NCBI GenBank assembly: GCA_046349915.1
Contig: JAXMBL010000005.1
Coordinates: forward strand, 744,001 to 808,000
Direction: 5' to 3'
Length of the DNA: 64,000 nt
Origin: CAIXSC01 sp046349915
GTDB lineage: Bacteria > Planctomycetota > Planctomycetia > Pirellulales > Pirellulaceae
Below are positions 47,717 through 57,136 of this stretch, one piece after another. The translations under genes were made by a program, and so were the position numbers. Numbering within the stretch: the stretch's first letter is position 1; each line of letters starts with the position of its first letter. The notes below the pieces were generated by a model. The model ran no database searches. It was not told the DNA's origin and saw only the letters and a list, made by a program, of their open reading frames with translations.

Positions 47717-47790
47717 CATAGTCGTGGATCGCTCCGCGATCCAACGCCTCAGTGTCCGAGCGTTGGATCGCGGAGCGATCCACGACTATG
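47717..47790. repeat. 30-bp perfect inverted repeat (second copy)
   Basis: Arms 47717-47746 and 47761-47790, loop 14 nt. The arms are identical in sequence to those at 19395-19468, and the flanking GCGCCAGGTKCACATAG is also shared; only the loop differs. A related flank (AATTGGACAGCACCAGGTTTA) without the arms appears near 56779. The rest of 47655-47987 shows no gene. Confidence 0.9.
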
Positions 47791-47987
47791 GCCAGCGCGG
47801 CCCTTTTCAATCTAAACGACTTCCAAGTAAACACTGAACACTACCTGAATCACGTGAACCTCGTGCTGTCCACTAAACTAAATGGCGTCAGTCGCGTTCG
47901 ATTCTCACGAAATCGCTCGTTTTTTCAGAATCTATAGGCACGAGTTACGTCGTTACGTCGTCGGGCCGGGATGCGGTGGGCGGCGAA

Positions 47988-48611
47988 TCACTCTTCCGGG
48001 TCGATGATCGAGGACCACTCGCGACGCACATCTTGAATGACGGCTTGCACTTCCAGCAAGGCGCGATACACCGTCGCCTGACTCATCCCGAACTCGGACG
48101 CGACCTCCGGAATGGGGCGGCCGTCGAGTTTAATGGCTTGATAGGCGGGAAGATAACGAGCCAGTTTCGGGGACTCGCGACACCGCCGCTGAGTTTCCTC
48201 CCAGACTCGCTCGGCCCAGTACCGACGATGCTCCAGGTCCCACTGCCGACTCAGCTCGCTCGACCCATCCGCCCACTGATTCAACCCCGCCACCAACTCG
48301 CTTTCGTTCACGTCGGCGGGCAGTTGTCCGGGTTTACGGCGGTTGAGCCACGCTAGGGACTGGCGGCGAGCGATCTCGCGCAAGAAAGCTCGGAAACTCC
48401 CTGGGCCCTGGTGCTCAAACAACGGCAATCGCAAGAAGACGACTTTGAAGACTTCTTGAGCGATATCGTCCGCGTCGCTCGGGTGCAGCTTCGCCAGCAC
48501 TCGCCGCAACTCACGCACGACGAAGGGGCGATAGAGTTTGTCGAGCGTTCGCCAGCGCTGCGGATCACCTCCGCGCGCATCGTCCAGCAGTGTCTTGGAT
48601 GTCGCGTCCAT
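47988..48611 (-). CDS. ECF sigma factor
   Basis: 207 residues, typical ECF length. Region 2 (about 20-95) contains 'DADDIAQEVFKVVFLRLPLF' and 'FRAFLREIARRQSLAWLNRR'. Region 4 (about 145-195) contains 'YQAIKLDGRPIPEVASEFGM' and SQATVYRALLEV. The partner is probably the kinase encoded downstream on the same strand. No separate anti-sigma gene is present. Regulated promoters are unknown. Confidence 0.88.
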   Translation of the reverse strand: MDATSKTLLDDARGGDPQRWRTLDKLYRPFVVRELRRVLAKLHPSDADDIAQEVFKVVFLRLPLFEHQGPGSFRAFLREIARRQSLAWLNRRKPGQLPADVNESELVAGLNQWADGSSELSRQWDLEHRRYWAERVWEETQRRCRESPKLARYLPAYQAIKLDGRPIPEVASEFGMSQATVYRALLEVQAVIQDVRREWSSIIDPEE

Positions 48612-48622
48612 GAGCCGCTATC

Positions 48623-50554
48623 TTAGTCCAACAAACTTGCCCCGGCTTTCGCGACCAGCCGCAGAAACTCGATTACCGCCGGCCGGCTGCGTCGCTCGCG
48701 AGGAATTACAAAGTCATACTGCTCGTCCGCCAAGGGGATGAAGCCCAAGCCCGCCAGTTCGGCGACATGTCGGATCGTTACGCCCCAGTCCGCTCGTCCC
48801 TGAGCGACCGCGGCCGACACGGCATTATGGTTACGAGGTTGTACAGCGTACCCAGGCGGCTCAACGCCTTCGAGAAAGCGGTCGATCAGGATACGAGTTC
48901 CGCTCCCTTTGTTGCGATTGACCATCCGACATTCGGCATCCGCACGCACTCGCTGTCGCACTTCCTCCAGCGACTTGCCCTCAAATCGTTCGTCTCCATG
49001 CCGAAACACAATTCCTTGCGATCGGGGATAGCCTCGCACCAGTTCCATCCCTTCAGTCAAGAAGGGGTGGTTGTATTCGCCGGTGACATGGTCCAGCAAA
49101 TGAATTCCCGCCACATCGCATTCGCCGCGCCGCACCGCGTCGAGCCCGCCGAGAGAACCGACAGCGAGAAACTTGGTGTGAAATCCTCGATCCTGCATGC
49201 GTCCCAGCAAAGTGTCGAGCCCGACGCAGTGACTGCCAATCACGACAAGATCCGCGGGCCGCAATTCGCGTCCGAGTAAGGTGACGTCGACTTCTCGTCC
49301 CGCTTCGACCATCTCCTCGTGCCGCGAAATCGTGACAAATCCATCCGCGCGACTGAACGTGGTCACCGACCCCGAGCCCTTACCCATGGGATAGGCGACA
49401 AGCTCCGTGGAATCGCCATGGGGACTCGATGAGGCACTTGATGAGGCGTTTGATGAGCCCGCGACCAACCCCACCAGCAGATACTCGGTGCGCCCCATCT
49501 CTGAATTGACCTTCATGGCCAACCGAGCTCGCACGGTTTCTCTGGCCTCTCGCGGTTGACCTCCGAGTCGCCGGAGGACGGGCGCGACAAATTCATGGAA
49601 CGTGAAGATCGCCGACGTCGGAAATCCTGGCAGCACGACTACGGGCTTGCCGCGAGTGACCGCCAGGCAGATGGGCTTGCCCGGCTTCAGCGCTACTCCG
49701 TGCGCCACAATGCCCGGATCGTCGAATCGCCGCACGACGCGATACGACATGTCTCCTTCGCCTTTGCTGGTTCCTCCCGACAACAAAACGGCGTCGCACG
49801 TCTCTAGCGCATCATCGACCCGTTCACGCAACTGTTCATAATCGTCGCGCACCACACCCAACTCGATCGGATCGCCGCCAAGTTCCCGGACCGCGTCCGC
49901 GATGATCCGCGCGTTCGAGTCATAAACCAGTCCCGGCCGCATCGGTTCGCCCGGCGGGATGATCTCATCGCCCGTCGACAACACGGCGACTCGCGGACGC
50001 CGCCAAACCTCGATATGCGTCACGCCAATCGCGGCCAACACGCCCGTCTCGCGACTGGTCAATCGCTCGCCTCGGCGCAACACTGTCTCGCCCGCGCCGA
50101 TGTCGGTCCCCGCGAACGACACATTGGCCCCCGCGCTGACCGACCGCCGCACGATCACTCGACCCTCAATCACCTCCGCGTGCTCGATCATCACCACCGC
50201 GTCCGCCCCGCGAGGCAGCATGCCGCCCGTCGCGATGGCGACCGCTTGTCCCGAGTTCACGCCGATCTCGGGCACAACTCCCGTGCCGATGGAAGGACCG
50301 AGCTGCTGTAACCGGCTGGGCAATTCCTCGCGAGCACCATAGGTGTCGCAGGCTCGCAGCGCGAAACCGTCGACATTCGAGCGGTCGAATGAAGGGACGT
50401 CGACCGTCGCGATCACATCGGCCGCCAGCACTCGGCCCAAGGCGTCGGCGATCGAGATGTTATCCTTGCCGAGCGGTTCGAGCCGCAGGGCAGCTTGAAA
50501 ACGCTGCTCCGCGACATCGCGTGGAATGACCTCAAGGAACTGTTCCTGCCGCAT
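48623..50554 (-). CDS. MoeA fused to periplasmic-binding-protein-like domain
   Basis: 643 residues. Residues 1-400 are MoeA (molybdopterin molybdenumtransferase, inserts molybdate into adenylylated molybdopterin): VDVPSFDRSNVDGFALR, GTDIGAGETVLRRGERL, VLSTGDEI and LLSGGTSKGEGD. A Ser-rich linker interrupts the MoeA C-terminal domain (about 360-375). Residues about 425-640 are a PBP/LysR-substrate-type domain ('VVIGSHCVGLDTLLGRMQDR', 'NRNKGSGTRILID'), a known fusion thought to sense molybdate or cofactor. The second MoeA gene lies 51 bp upstream on the same strand. Confidence 0.9.
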   Translation of the reverse strand: MRQEQFLEVIPRDVAEQRFQAALRLEPLGKDNISIADALGRVLAADVIATVDVPSFDRSNVDGFALRACDTYGAREELPSRLQQLGPSIGTGVVPEIGVNSGQAVAIATGGMLPRGADAVVMIEHAEVIEGRVIVRRSVSAGANVSFAGTDIGAGETVLRRGERLTSRETGVLAAIGVTHIEVWRRPRVAVLSTGDEIIPPGEPMRPGLVYDSNARIIADAVRELGGDPIELGVVRDDYEQLRERVDDALETCDAVLLSGGTSKGEGDMSYRVVRRFDDPGIVAHGVALKPGKPICLAVTRGKPVVVLPGFPTSAIFTFHEFVAPVLRRLGGQPREARETVRARLAMKVNSEMGRTEYLLVGLVAGSSNASSSASSSPHGDSTELVAYPMGKGSGSVTTFSRADGFVTISRHEEMVEAGREVDVTLLGRELRPADLVVIGSHCVGLDTLLGRMQDRGFHTKFLAVGSLGGLDAVRRGECDVAGIHLLDHVTGEYNHPFLTEGMELVRGYPRSQGIVFRHGDERFEGKSLEEVRQRVRADAECRMVNRNKGSGTRILIDRFLEGVEPPGYAVQPRNHNAVSAAVAQGRADWGVTIRHVAELAGLGFIPLADEQYDFVIPRERRSRPAVIEFLRLVAKAGASLLD

Positions 50555-50605
50555 GACCGCTCCACGGACCGAGACACTCTGCTCTACAAGGCACGACCTT
50601 ATCGG

Positions 50606-51874
50606 CTACGTGTCATACCACCAGACGTCTACTTCTGCGCCTTCGGGCAATCCTTCGCTCTCCTCGGGCACAATCACAAATCCGTCCGCGCGTGTGGTCG
50701 AACTCAGCACCGACGCGCCGCTGATCGCCAACGGTTCGATGCCCGGCATAGCATTTATCGCTGTCGGCTCGCTCGTTCGTCGGACGCGCGCATAATCAAC
50801 TCGTCCCACCATCGACACGAGTTTGCGGACGAGTCGCGCACGGGAGCGCGGGTAGGGCCATTCGGGCGAACGACCCGCGAGCTTTCGGATCGCTCGACCC
50901 GCGAAGAAGTCGTACGCGCACAAACATGACACGGGATTGCCCGGCAGCAGGAAGACGAGTCGTCCGTCGAGTTCGCCGAGGCCGGCGGGGCTGCTGGGTC
51001 GCATCGCCACACCGTGGACCGCCAAAGTTCCCTCTCGCGCCAACAGCAAGGGTGCATGGTCTTCTCGCCCCACACTCGACCCGCCCGAGACCAGAACGAT
51101 GTCGACATCCGACCGCAGCGATTCCGCAATCGCCTCCGGTTCGTCTCGCACTATCCCAGGAAAGATTGGCAAGCCGCCATCGCGCGCGACCAGCGCCGAA
51201 AGCATGGGCCCGTTCGAGTCGACGATTTGAACGCCGGTCGGCGGCGTGCCCGCAGGGAGCAACTCGTTTCCCGTGACGACCAATTGCACTCGAGGTCGAG
51301 CGACCACGGGAACTTGGTCCAAGCCGATCGACGCGAGCACCCCGAGATCCTGGGGACGGAGGCGTCGGCCCGCTTCGAACACCGTAGCGCCGCGAGCGAT
51401 ATCTTCACCTCGACGGCCGACATGTTTGCCGGGAGGCAGCACCTCCAGCACTTCCACCAGCGACTCGCGCGTCTCGGACTTTTCGACCGGCAAGACGGCG
51501 TCGGCGCCACGCGGCAGAGGAGCGCCCGTCATGATGCGCACGCATTGGCCGGGCGCGAGTTCGCCGGCGAACTCGCGCCCCGGCAACACTTCGCCCACCA
51601 CTTCCAACGTCGCTCGATGGTAATCCGACGCCCCCTCGGTGTCCGAGGCGCGGAGGGCGTATCCATCCATCATGCCGCGTTCAAAACCCGGCACGTCGTA
51701 GCCACTCACAATATCTCGTCCCAGCACGCGGCCCGCGGCTTGAACCAACGGGACTTGTTCGGCGGCGAGTGTGAAGAGTTGTGAGTCGAGCCATTGCAGC
51801 GCCGCGGCGACTGTAGCGCGGCGCGAAAAGCCCTTCATCCGAACGTCGGCTTCAGGCTGCGGCAGAGGTTCCAT
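50606..51874 (-). CDS. moeA: Molybdopterin molybdenumtransferase MoeA
   Basis: 422 residues, full-length MoeA: YDVPGFERGMMDGYALR, MTGAPLPRGADAVLPVE, the VGRRGEDIARG segment and LVSGGSSVGREDH. It catalyses molybdate insertion in molybdenum-cofactor synthesis in the cytoplasm. The start may be 51874 or the ATG at 51838. It stands in tandem with the MoeA fusion gene; bacteria with two MoeA genes often use them for different cofactor forms. A ModE-like regulator is encoded at 60157-60543. Confidence 0.9.
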   Translation of the reverse strand: MEPLPQPEADVRMKGFSRRATVAAALQWLDSQLFTLAAEQVPLVQAAGRVLGRDIVSGYDVPGFERGMMDGYALRASDTEGASDYHRATLEVVGEVLPGREFAGELAPGQCVRIMTGAPLPRGADAVLPVEKSETRESLVEVLEVLPPGKHVGRRGEDIARGATVFEAGRRLRPQDLGVLASIGLDQVPVVARPRVQLVVTGNELLPAGTPPTGVQIVDSNGPMLSALVARDGGLPIFPGIVRDEPEAIAESLRSDVDIVLVSGGSSVGREDHAPLLLAREGTLAVHGVAMRPSSPAGLGELDGRLVFLLPGNPVSCLCAYDFFAGRAIRKLAGRSPEWPYPRSRARLVRKLVSMVGRVDYARVRRTSEPTAINAMPGIEPLAISGASVLSSTTRADGFVIVPEESEGLPEGAEVDVWWYDT

Positions 51875-51962
51875 GAGTCAAACAGCGCCCGGGGGCGTTG
51901 GCTCGACAAGCCAAGCCCCTGAATCCAGAGGTTGTCAAAAAGAGGTTGCCAAGAAGTCGAAA

Positions 51963-52949
51963 CTACTTTTCTTCCTTCTTCTCGTCCTTCGCTTCGGTCT
52001 TCTCTTCCTTTTTCTCTCCCGCCGGCTCGTCCTTGAACTGAGTGGCCAGGATCTGCTGAATCTGCTTGCCCAATCGCGACTCGGGGGCGACCTTCATCGC
52101 GGCTTCCAACGTTTCTTTCGACTTGTCCTTTTCATTGCGGAACAACAGCGTCGCCTTCAGGAAGAGTGCTTCCTGCAAGCCTTCGCCTGTCGGCGCCATC
52201 TTTTCAATCAGCTCATCCACCTTCTTCAGCGTCTCGTCGGGACCGATCGAGGCGACGCTGCGACGAATGTCCATCAGCGCCTTGCGTACTTCGCCCGACT
52301 TGAGGATCTCTTCGTACTTCGCCTTCAAGCCCGCTTGGTTCTCGCCGTCCAACTTCACGATTTCATCGACCAATTCGCGATACTGAGCGACTGCCAATTC
52401 CGATTCGATGCCCGAGATGGCCGAATCGAGCAGCTTGGCTCGCTCCGTCCCCTCCGCCTTCTCCGCCTTCGCCAGCGCTTCGTCACGCTTGGTACGAACC
52501 GACTGCTGCTCCGTCAAGTTCGATACGTAAGCGTCGGGTTCCTGGCCGCCGAAGCCGACCATCTTCGCGAACGGCCGACCCTTGGCATCCGCCAAGATGA
52601 TCGTCGGCACGCCTGTTACTTTGAACTCTTCGCTCAGCTTGCGATACTGAGCAATCTCGGCGGGCGTTTGCTTGGACTTGTCGCGAGGGCTATCCAGCTT
52701 CAAGAGAATGAACTTCTCGGGGGCCTTGGTTTTGAAGACGTCGGTGTCGAGCACCTTCTTCTTCAGCGCGATGCACGGAGGGCACCAGTCGGAACCGGTG
52801 AACTCCATCAGGATGTCCTTACCCTCTTTCGCCGCCAATTCCTTGGCTGCCTCGAAGTCGACAATCCAACCTTCGTCGGCGAATCCTGTCGTCAGCGCCG
52901 CAAACGCTACGCACAACGCCGCCGCCGTCCCCGTCAAGTACTTACGCAT
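51963..52949 (-). CDS. Secreted thioredoxin-fold protein with helical tail
   Basis: 328 residues with signal peptide MRKYLTGTAAALCVAFAALT. The thioredoxin domain (about 25-150) carries an intact GSDWCPPC active site and the cis-Pro region VTGVPTIILAD. The C-terminal 170 residues are a charged helical, TPR-like domain ending in a run of Lys/Glu (EKKEEKTEAKDEKKEEK). Likely a periplasmic thiol-disulfide protein; no specific partner is evident. Confidence 0.88.
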   Translation of the reverse strand: MRKYLTGTAAALCVAFAALTTGFADEGWIVDFEAAKELAAKEGKDILMEFTGSDWCPPCIALKKKVLDTDVFKTKAPEKFILLKLDSPRDKSKQTPAEIAQYRKLSEEFKVTGVPTIILADAKGRPFAKMVGFGGQEPDAYVSNLTEQQSVRTKRDEALAKAEKAEGTERAKLLDSAISGIESELAVAQYRELVDEIVKLDGENQAGLKAKYEEILKSGEVRKALMDIRRSVASIGPDETLKKVDELIEKMAPTGEGLQEALFLKATLLFRNEKDKSKETLEAAMKVAPESRLGKQIQQILATQFKDEPAGEKKEEKTEAKDEKKEEK

Positions 52950-53387
52950 GGCCTCGCTCGCTCGTCAAAATGATATGAACCGAAAGAACCCCCGCTGTTG
53001 CGGCCCCGGTATTCGCGTGGAATGCCACCAGCGAGCTACCCGCCGTAAACTCCCCAGATCGTACCAGAGACCCTCGCGGTTTTCACTAGATCAAATGTAC
53101 GACAGACTTCTAGTCCGTCGATCCTCTCGTCCTAGCGGCGATGGCCGCGTCTCCATCGGTTGGCGACGCGACTTGGCTGACGGCGATCGGCGCTCGCGGG
53201 CGACGTGGCTGTTCCGCTCACGATGTGAGCGGGCTACAACCGTACGACGGACTGGAAGTCCGTCGATCCTCTCGTCCCAGCGGCGATAGCCGCGTCTTCA
53301 TCGGTTGGCGATGCGACCTGGCTGACGGCGATCGGCGCTCGCGGGCGCCGCGGCTGTTCCGCTCACGAAGTGAGCGGGCTACATACA
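52950..53387. repeat. Intergenic palindrome cluster
   Basis: Two tandem segments each carry a CGACGGACT-type palindrome (53100-53120, 53245-53265) followed by a CCGCTCAC/GAW/GTGAGCGG palindrome (53214-53232 and 53359-53377). The second family is the CCGCTCGC/GCGAGCGG type with one compensated base pair. No gene is seen. Confidence 0.8.
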
Positions 53388-55127
53388 CTAGCGTGCGACC
53401 GGGATCTGGCGCAGGATGAGCGGGGATTGGAAGCGAGCCTCGCCGACACGACACCGCAGTTCCGCCACCAGCACCACCTCGCGCATCGCCTCGCCAATCT
53501 CGAATTCGAACGCCAAATCGGTCCAGGGAGCGTCCCCGACCAAGCGGTTATCGCGACGCCCGCCCGACATTCGCAGCCCGGCGCCCGTCCCCTGCTCTTC
53601 CGGCGGAGCGTCGACGCCGCGAGTCGCTACTTTTGCCTCTAACCGGTATTTCCCCTGGGCCAGCAGCACTTTCTTACGCCACGACGCAACGCACCGACCA
53701 CTCGCGCCCGCTTGAATCACGAGCTCCTGCCGATTTCCCTTCGTTTCCGCCTCGATGCGAGCGTCGTCGGTTTCCTTCATCGGTTGCCAATCGGCCAATT
53801 CCACTCGCCCCTGGGCGTCAAATTCCAGCGGTTCAGGCGGTCGTTGAGCTCGTTGCTCCAACATCCGCTTGGGTCGTTCGGCCAAACGCCCCTTCATCTC
53901 CTTGGCTCGGTCCTCTTGATGGCGAGCTCGATCGGGCGAGATCTGGGTGAGGACCGGCCGCAACCGCTCGACCGCCGCATCGACCACCGGGTGCAACTTC
54001 TCCGGCGCGAACAAGGGCATCAGTTGGTCCACTCGCTTGCGATACGCTCGCTGCCAGACCGGGTTCTGCATCACCGTTTGAGGCACGATCGCGGCCCAGC
54101 CGTCGTACACCGCGAACCCAGGGTCGCTGAACATTTGATCCATGCCATGGGGGAAGAAATGAGCTCGCCCGGTCCGCGGATCAAAATAGACTCGGTAATT
54201 ATTGCGGTTATTCACATAGCCATCCCAGTGACACGTCATCCGTTCGATGGCCATGAAGGTGAGAAACTTGTCGACATCCAGCTTCTCAGCCACTTTCTCC
54301 CATCGCTTGGCGGGATCGCCTTCGCGGCACGCGGCGACCAATTGTTTCAAATCGGTGAAGTCGTCGACCCCATCGCCGCCGTCTTTCTCAAGATCCTGGT
54401 CAATGTCGCGCAAGAAACCGCCGTCATAAAGGTTGCCCGACGCATCCAGGAAGTGACGCTCCAAGAACCGCTTGTCGAACCCCTCCTTCAGCACATACAC
54501 CCCTAAGTCGCGATCGTTGATCCATACGCGAGCGTGCGTCACTCGAGCGGCCGGCAAACCCGCCTCGCGACAAATCTCCGCACACACCAACTCGGACAAT
54601 AACGACTCGTCCTGCACCGAATTGTTCAGGTGAAACTTCTCGAGATCGTGGAACGTCTGATCCTTCTTGAAGCGATCCATTTTGATGGTGAGCGCGGGTC
54701 GGTCGTCAAACCCACGGAAGCTCCCCGCGGCGCCCTTCAGCTTCACCGAAACCTTGCGATAAGTCTTATCGCCATTCTCGACTAAGGTGGCTTCGACGTA
54801 GCGACGAGCGTCTTGGCGGAGGAACTGAGCCTGCTCGTTGGAGATCTGGATCTTCAATTGAGGGATCACGCCCTTCCGAAAAAACTCGTCGCTCGAGTCG
54901 CGCCGCAACTGGGGAACAGCGGGTTGAGGGGCCGCGGCTTTTTGAGCGGCTACGGTTTGCAAGGGAGCGCGTAGGCTCGCAGGCCGCGGACTCTCCGACT
55001 GGTTACAGCCCATCGCGGCCACGATGGCGAGGCCTGCGAGGGTAACCGCGAGTCGTTTGGCTGAGGCGCCGATCGAGCGAGACTCCAGCAGCCTCGCGTC
55101 TGTTCGTCCGTTGAATGGGCTGATCAT
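53388..55127 (-). CDS. CotH-family kinase-like lipoprotein
   Basis: 579 residues. The N-terminus ends in a lipobox-like AAMGC (Cys about 41), so it is probably a lipoprotein. CotH-type features include 'VSVKLKGAAGSFRGFDDRPA', 'FHLNNSVQDESLLSELVCAE', 'HWDGYVNNRNNYRVYFDP' and 'HFFPHGMDQMF'. CotH proteins are atypical kinases; bacterial exported members are mostly uncharacterised. A C-terminal beta domain (about 430-575) is carbohydrate-binding-module-like. The ATG overlaps the stop of the DUF4956 gene (TAATG), so they are coupled. Confidence 0.87.
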   Translation of the reverse strand: MISPFNGRTDARLLESRSIGASAKRLAVTLAGLAIVAAMGCNQSESPRPASLRAPLQTVAAQKAAAPQPAVPQLRRDSSDEFFRKGVIPQLKIQISNEQAQFLRQDARRYVEATLVENGDKTYRKVSVKLKGAAGSFRGFDDRPALTIKMDRFKKDQTFHDLEKFHLNNSVQDESLLSELVCAEICREAGLPAARVTHARVWINDRDLGVYVLKEGFDKRFLERHFLDASGNLYDGGFLRDIDQDLEKDGGDGVDDFTDLKQLVAACREGDPAKRWEKVAEKLDVDKFLTFMAIERMTCHWDGYVNNRNNYRVYFDPRTGRAHFFPHGMDQMFSDPGFAVYDGWAAIVPQTVMQNPVWQRAYRKRVDQLMPLFAPEKLHPVVDAAVERLRPVLTQISPDRARHQEDRAKEMKGRLAERPKRMLEQRAQRPPEPLEFDAQGRVELADWQPMKETDDARIEAETKGNRQELVIQAGASGRCVASWRKKVLLAQGKYRLEAKVATRGVDAPPEEQGTGAGLRMSGGRRDNRLVGDAPWTDLAFEFEIGEAMREVVLVAELRCRVGEARFQSPLILRQIPVAR

Positions 55128-55804
55128 TAGCCGCGCTCCTTGAGTTCGACGCTCTGTACGCCCTCTAGCTGATGGACCGCCTTGACCAGCGGCAGCGGCG
55201 AGCGTCCTTCTTTCAGTCGCACCGAATAATGCAGATCCAAGGCCGCTCCTTGGCGAGCGGACAGGACGCTGCGCAAACGATACGACGTCAGATGCTCGCC
55301 AAGAAGACCCGCGAACATTGTATCGGGATCGTGCCCTATCCCCACTCGCACCACCAGCTCGGATTCGTCCCGCCCCGTCTCATTCCCGCCGCTCAACCGA
55401 GCCAGCCCGAGTGCAATAAGTGAAACGATGGGGATCCCCACCAGGCAGACGATGAAGAACCCCGATCCGATGGCCATGCCGACGACCACCGCGAAAATCA
55501 CAAACGCGGTATCGCGAGTGTCATCGACCACAGTGCGGAAGCGCACGATCGACAGAGCGCCGACCAGCCCAAACGCTCGCGCCACGCTGCTGCCAATCAC
55601 GATCGTGGTCATGGCCACCAGCATGGTGAGCAGCACGAGAGTGGTGGGGAGCGGACCGGCGACGGCCAACTTGCGTCGTTGCGACAACGAATAGACGCCC
55701 GCGATCAACAGGCCCGTGACCGCGGCGACGATGATGCGAGCGAGCAGCACTTGCCAAGTGACGCCGGGGTCCGGTGCGACATCGTCGCGAAGCCAATCCC
55801 ACAT
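55127..55804 (-). CDS. DUF4956 membrane protein
   Basis: 225 residues with four transmembrane segments in the first 135 residues (starting about 20, 55, 95 and 115) and the family motif GLVGALSIVRFRTVVDDTRD. The soluble C-terminal domain (about 150-225) resembles an ACT-like fold. DUF4956 genes are often next to CotH or VTC-type polyphosphate polymerase genes; here the CotH gene follows with overlapping start/stop. The function is unknown. Confidence 0.88.
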   Translation of the reverse strand: MWDWLRDDVAPDPGVTWQVLLARIIVAAVTGLLIAGVYSLSQRRKLAVAGPLPTTLVLLTMLVAMTTIVIGSSVARAFGLVGALSIVRFRTVVDDTRDTAFVIFAVVVGMAIGSGFFIVCLVGIPIVSLIALGLARLSGGNETGRDESELVVRVGIGHDPDTMFAGLLGEHLTSYRLRSVLSARQGAALDLHYSVRLKEGRSPLPLVKAVHQLEGVQSVELKERG

Positions 55805-55993
55805 GAATGGTCGAATCCCTTGTCCAGCGGAAAACGATAGCGATTCTGCACAAGTCTATGCGGAATCCACGACTTTCGCGACGCGTCCTGCACCAGAGAC
55901 TTGCCAATCCGGCGGCGGCTGCTTCAATAACGAGCCGCGAGCGTCGCATCCTACATAAACACCGCATATCTGGAAAGTTTCGAGGCAAATCGT

Positions 55994-56470
55994 ATGGCCG
56001 ATTGGGTTGAGGAGGGGGCCAAAGCCCCAGCGTTCACCTTGGCGTCTGACAGCGGGTCCAAAGTGAAACTGGCTGATCTCAAGGGAAAACCGGTTGTTCT
56101 TTACTTCTACCCTAAGGACGACACCCCCGGCTGCACGAAGGAAGCCTGCGCCTTTCGGGATCGTAAAGCGGAACTCGCCAAGCTAGGCGCCACCGTGCTC
56201 GGCGTCAGCGCGGACGATGTCGCCAGCCACGTGAAGTTTCGCGACAAGTACGAGCTGAACTTCCCGCTGCTCGCCGACACCGACCACAAGATCGCGGAAG
56301 CGTACGGCGCCTGGCGCGAGAAGAACATGTACGGCAAGAAGTCGATGGGAATCCAACGCTCGACGTTCTTGATCGACGCCGAGGGGAAAATCGCCAAAGT
56401 CTGGAAGCGAGTCCAAGTGGACGGCCACGACGAACAAGTGATCGAAGCCCTGAAAGCCCTAAAAGGGTAA
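55994..56470 (+). CDS. bcp: Bcp-type peroxiredoxin
   Basis: 158 residues, full-length atypical peroxiredoxin. The motif YPKDDTPGCTKEACAFRD contains the peroxidatic Cys and, five residues on, the resolving Cys. It reduces hydroperoxides with thioredoxin in the cytoplasm. No signal peptide. Its stop is 4 bp before a GGAATTC/GCAA/GAATTCC hairpin element, which may act as its 3' hairpin. It is divergent from the DUF4956/CotH pair. Confidence 0.93.
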   Translation: MADWVEEGAKAPAFTLASDSGSKVKLADLKGKPVVLYFYPKDDTPGCTKEACAFRDRKAELAKLGATVLGVSADDVASHVKFRDKYELNFPLLADTDHKIAEAYGAWREKNMYGKKSMGIQRSTFLIDAEGKIAKVWKRVQVDGHDEQVIEALKALKG

Positions 56471-56473
56471 CCC

Positions 56474-56770
56474 GTAGCGGAATTCGCAAGAATTCCGACC
56501 GTCACCAGCGAACCACCTCAGCGCCAGCGTCTACCCGTTCAAGCCGAATCAAACCATCCGGAATTCGGTCAACCACGGATAGCACTGAGGACACGGATAA
56601 GAACCAACCTGTAGCGGAATTCGCAAGAATTCCGACCGTCAACAGCGCACCACCTCAACGCCAGCGTCACCCGTTCAAACCGCATCAAACCATCCGGAAT
56701 TCGGTTAACCACGGATAGCACTGAGGACACGGATAAGAACCAACCTGTAGCGGAATTCGCAAGAATTCCG
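56474..56770. repeat. 136-bp tandem repeat, two copies plus a partial third
   Basis: Copies start at 56474, 56611 and 56747 (only the hairpin of the third is present). Each starts GTAGCGGAATTCGCAAGAATTCC (stem GGAATTC, loop GCAA) and continues through CCATCCGGAATTCGGT to an ACCACGGATAGCACTGAGG segment. The rest of 56771-57136 holds ACCACGAATCTCGCGAATCG-type and CCGTGTCATCAGTGTTATCC segments, common planctomycete intergenic sequence, and no gene. Confidence 0.88.
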
Positions 56771-57136
56771 ACCGTGTACCTAATTGGACAGCACCAGGTT
56801 TAACCCCTTGAGGCAACGCGAAACAGTGACAGAGTTAATACTTAGTATCGATCAGTGATGATAAGTGTTCCCAAGTGATTTCACCACGAATCTCGCGAAT
56901 CGCACGAATGGGTGATTGGGACTGGGGTCGTGATGCGAGACTGGCAGTGGCTACCTGAGAACAGGGCAAGCCGATCGCTCGCTAGGACATCGAAATCAAT
57001 CATCTCTTCCTCTAAATTCGGGGCATTTGTGAGATTCGTATCCACAACCATCTAACGCCCCCTTTCTATTTTCATCCGTGTCATCAGTGTTATCCGTGGT
57101 CGACCGACTTCCGTGGCCAATCCCCCCGGACCGTGG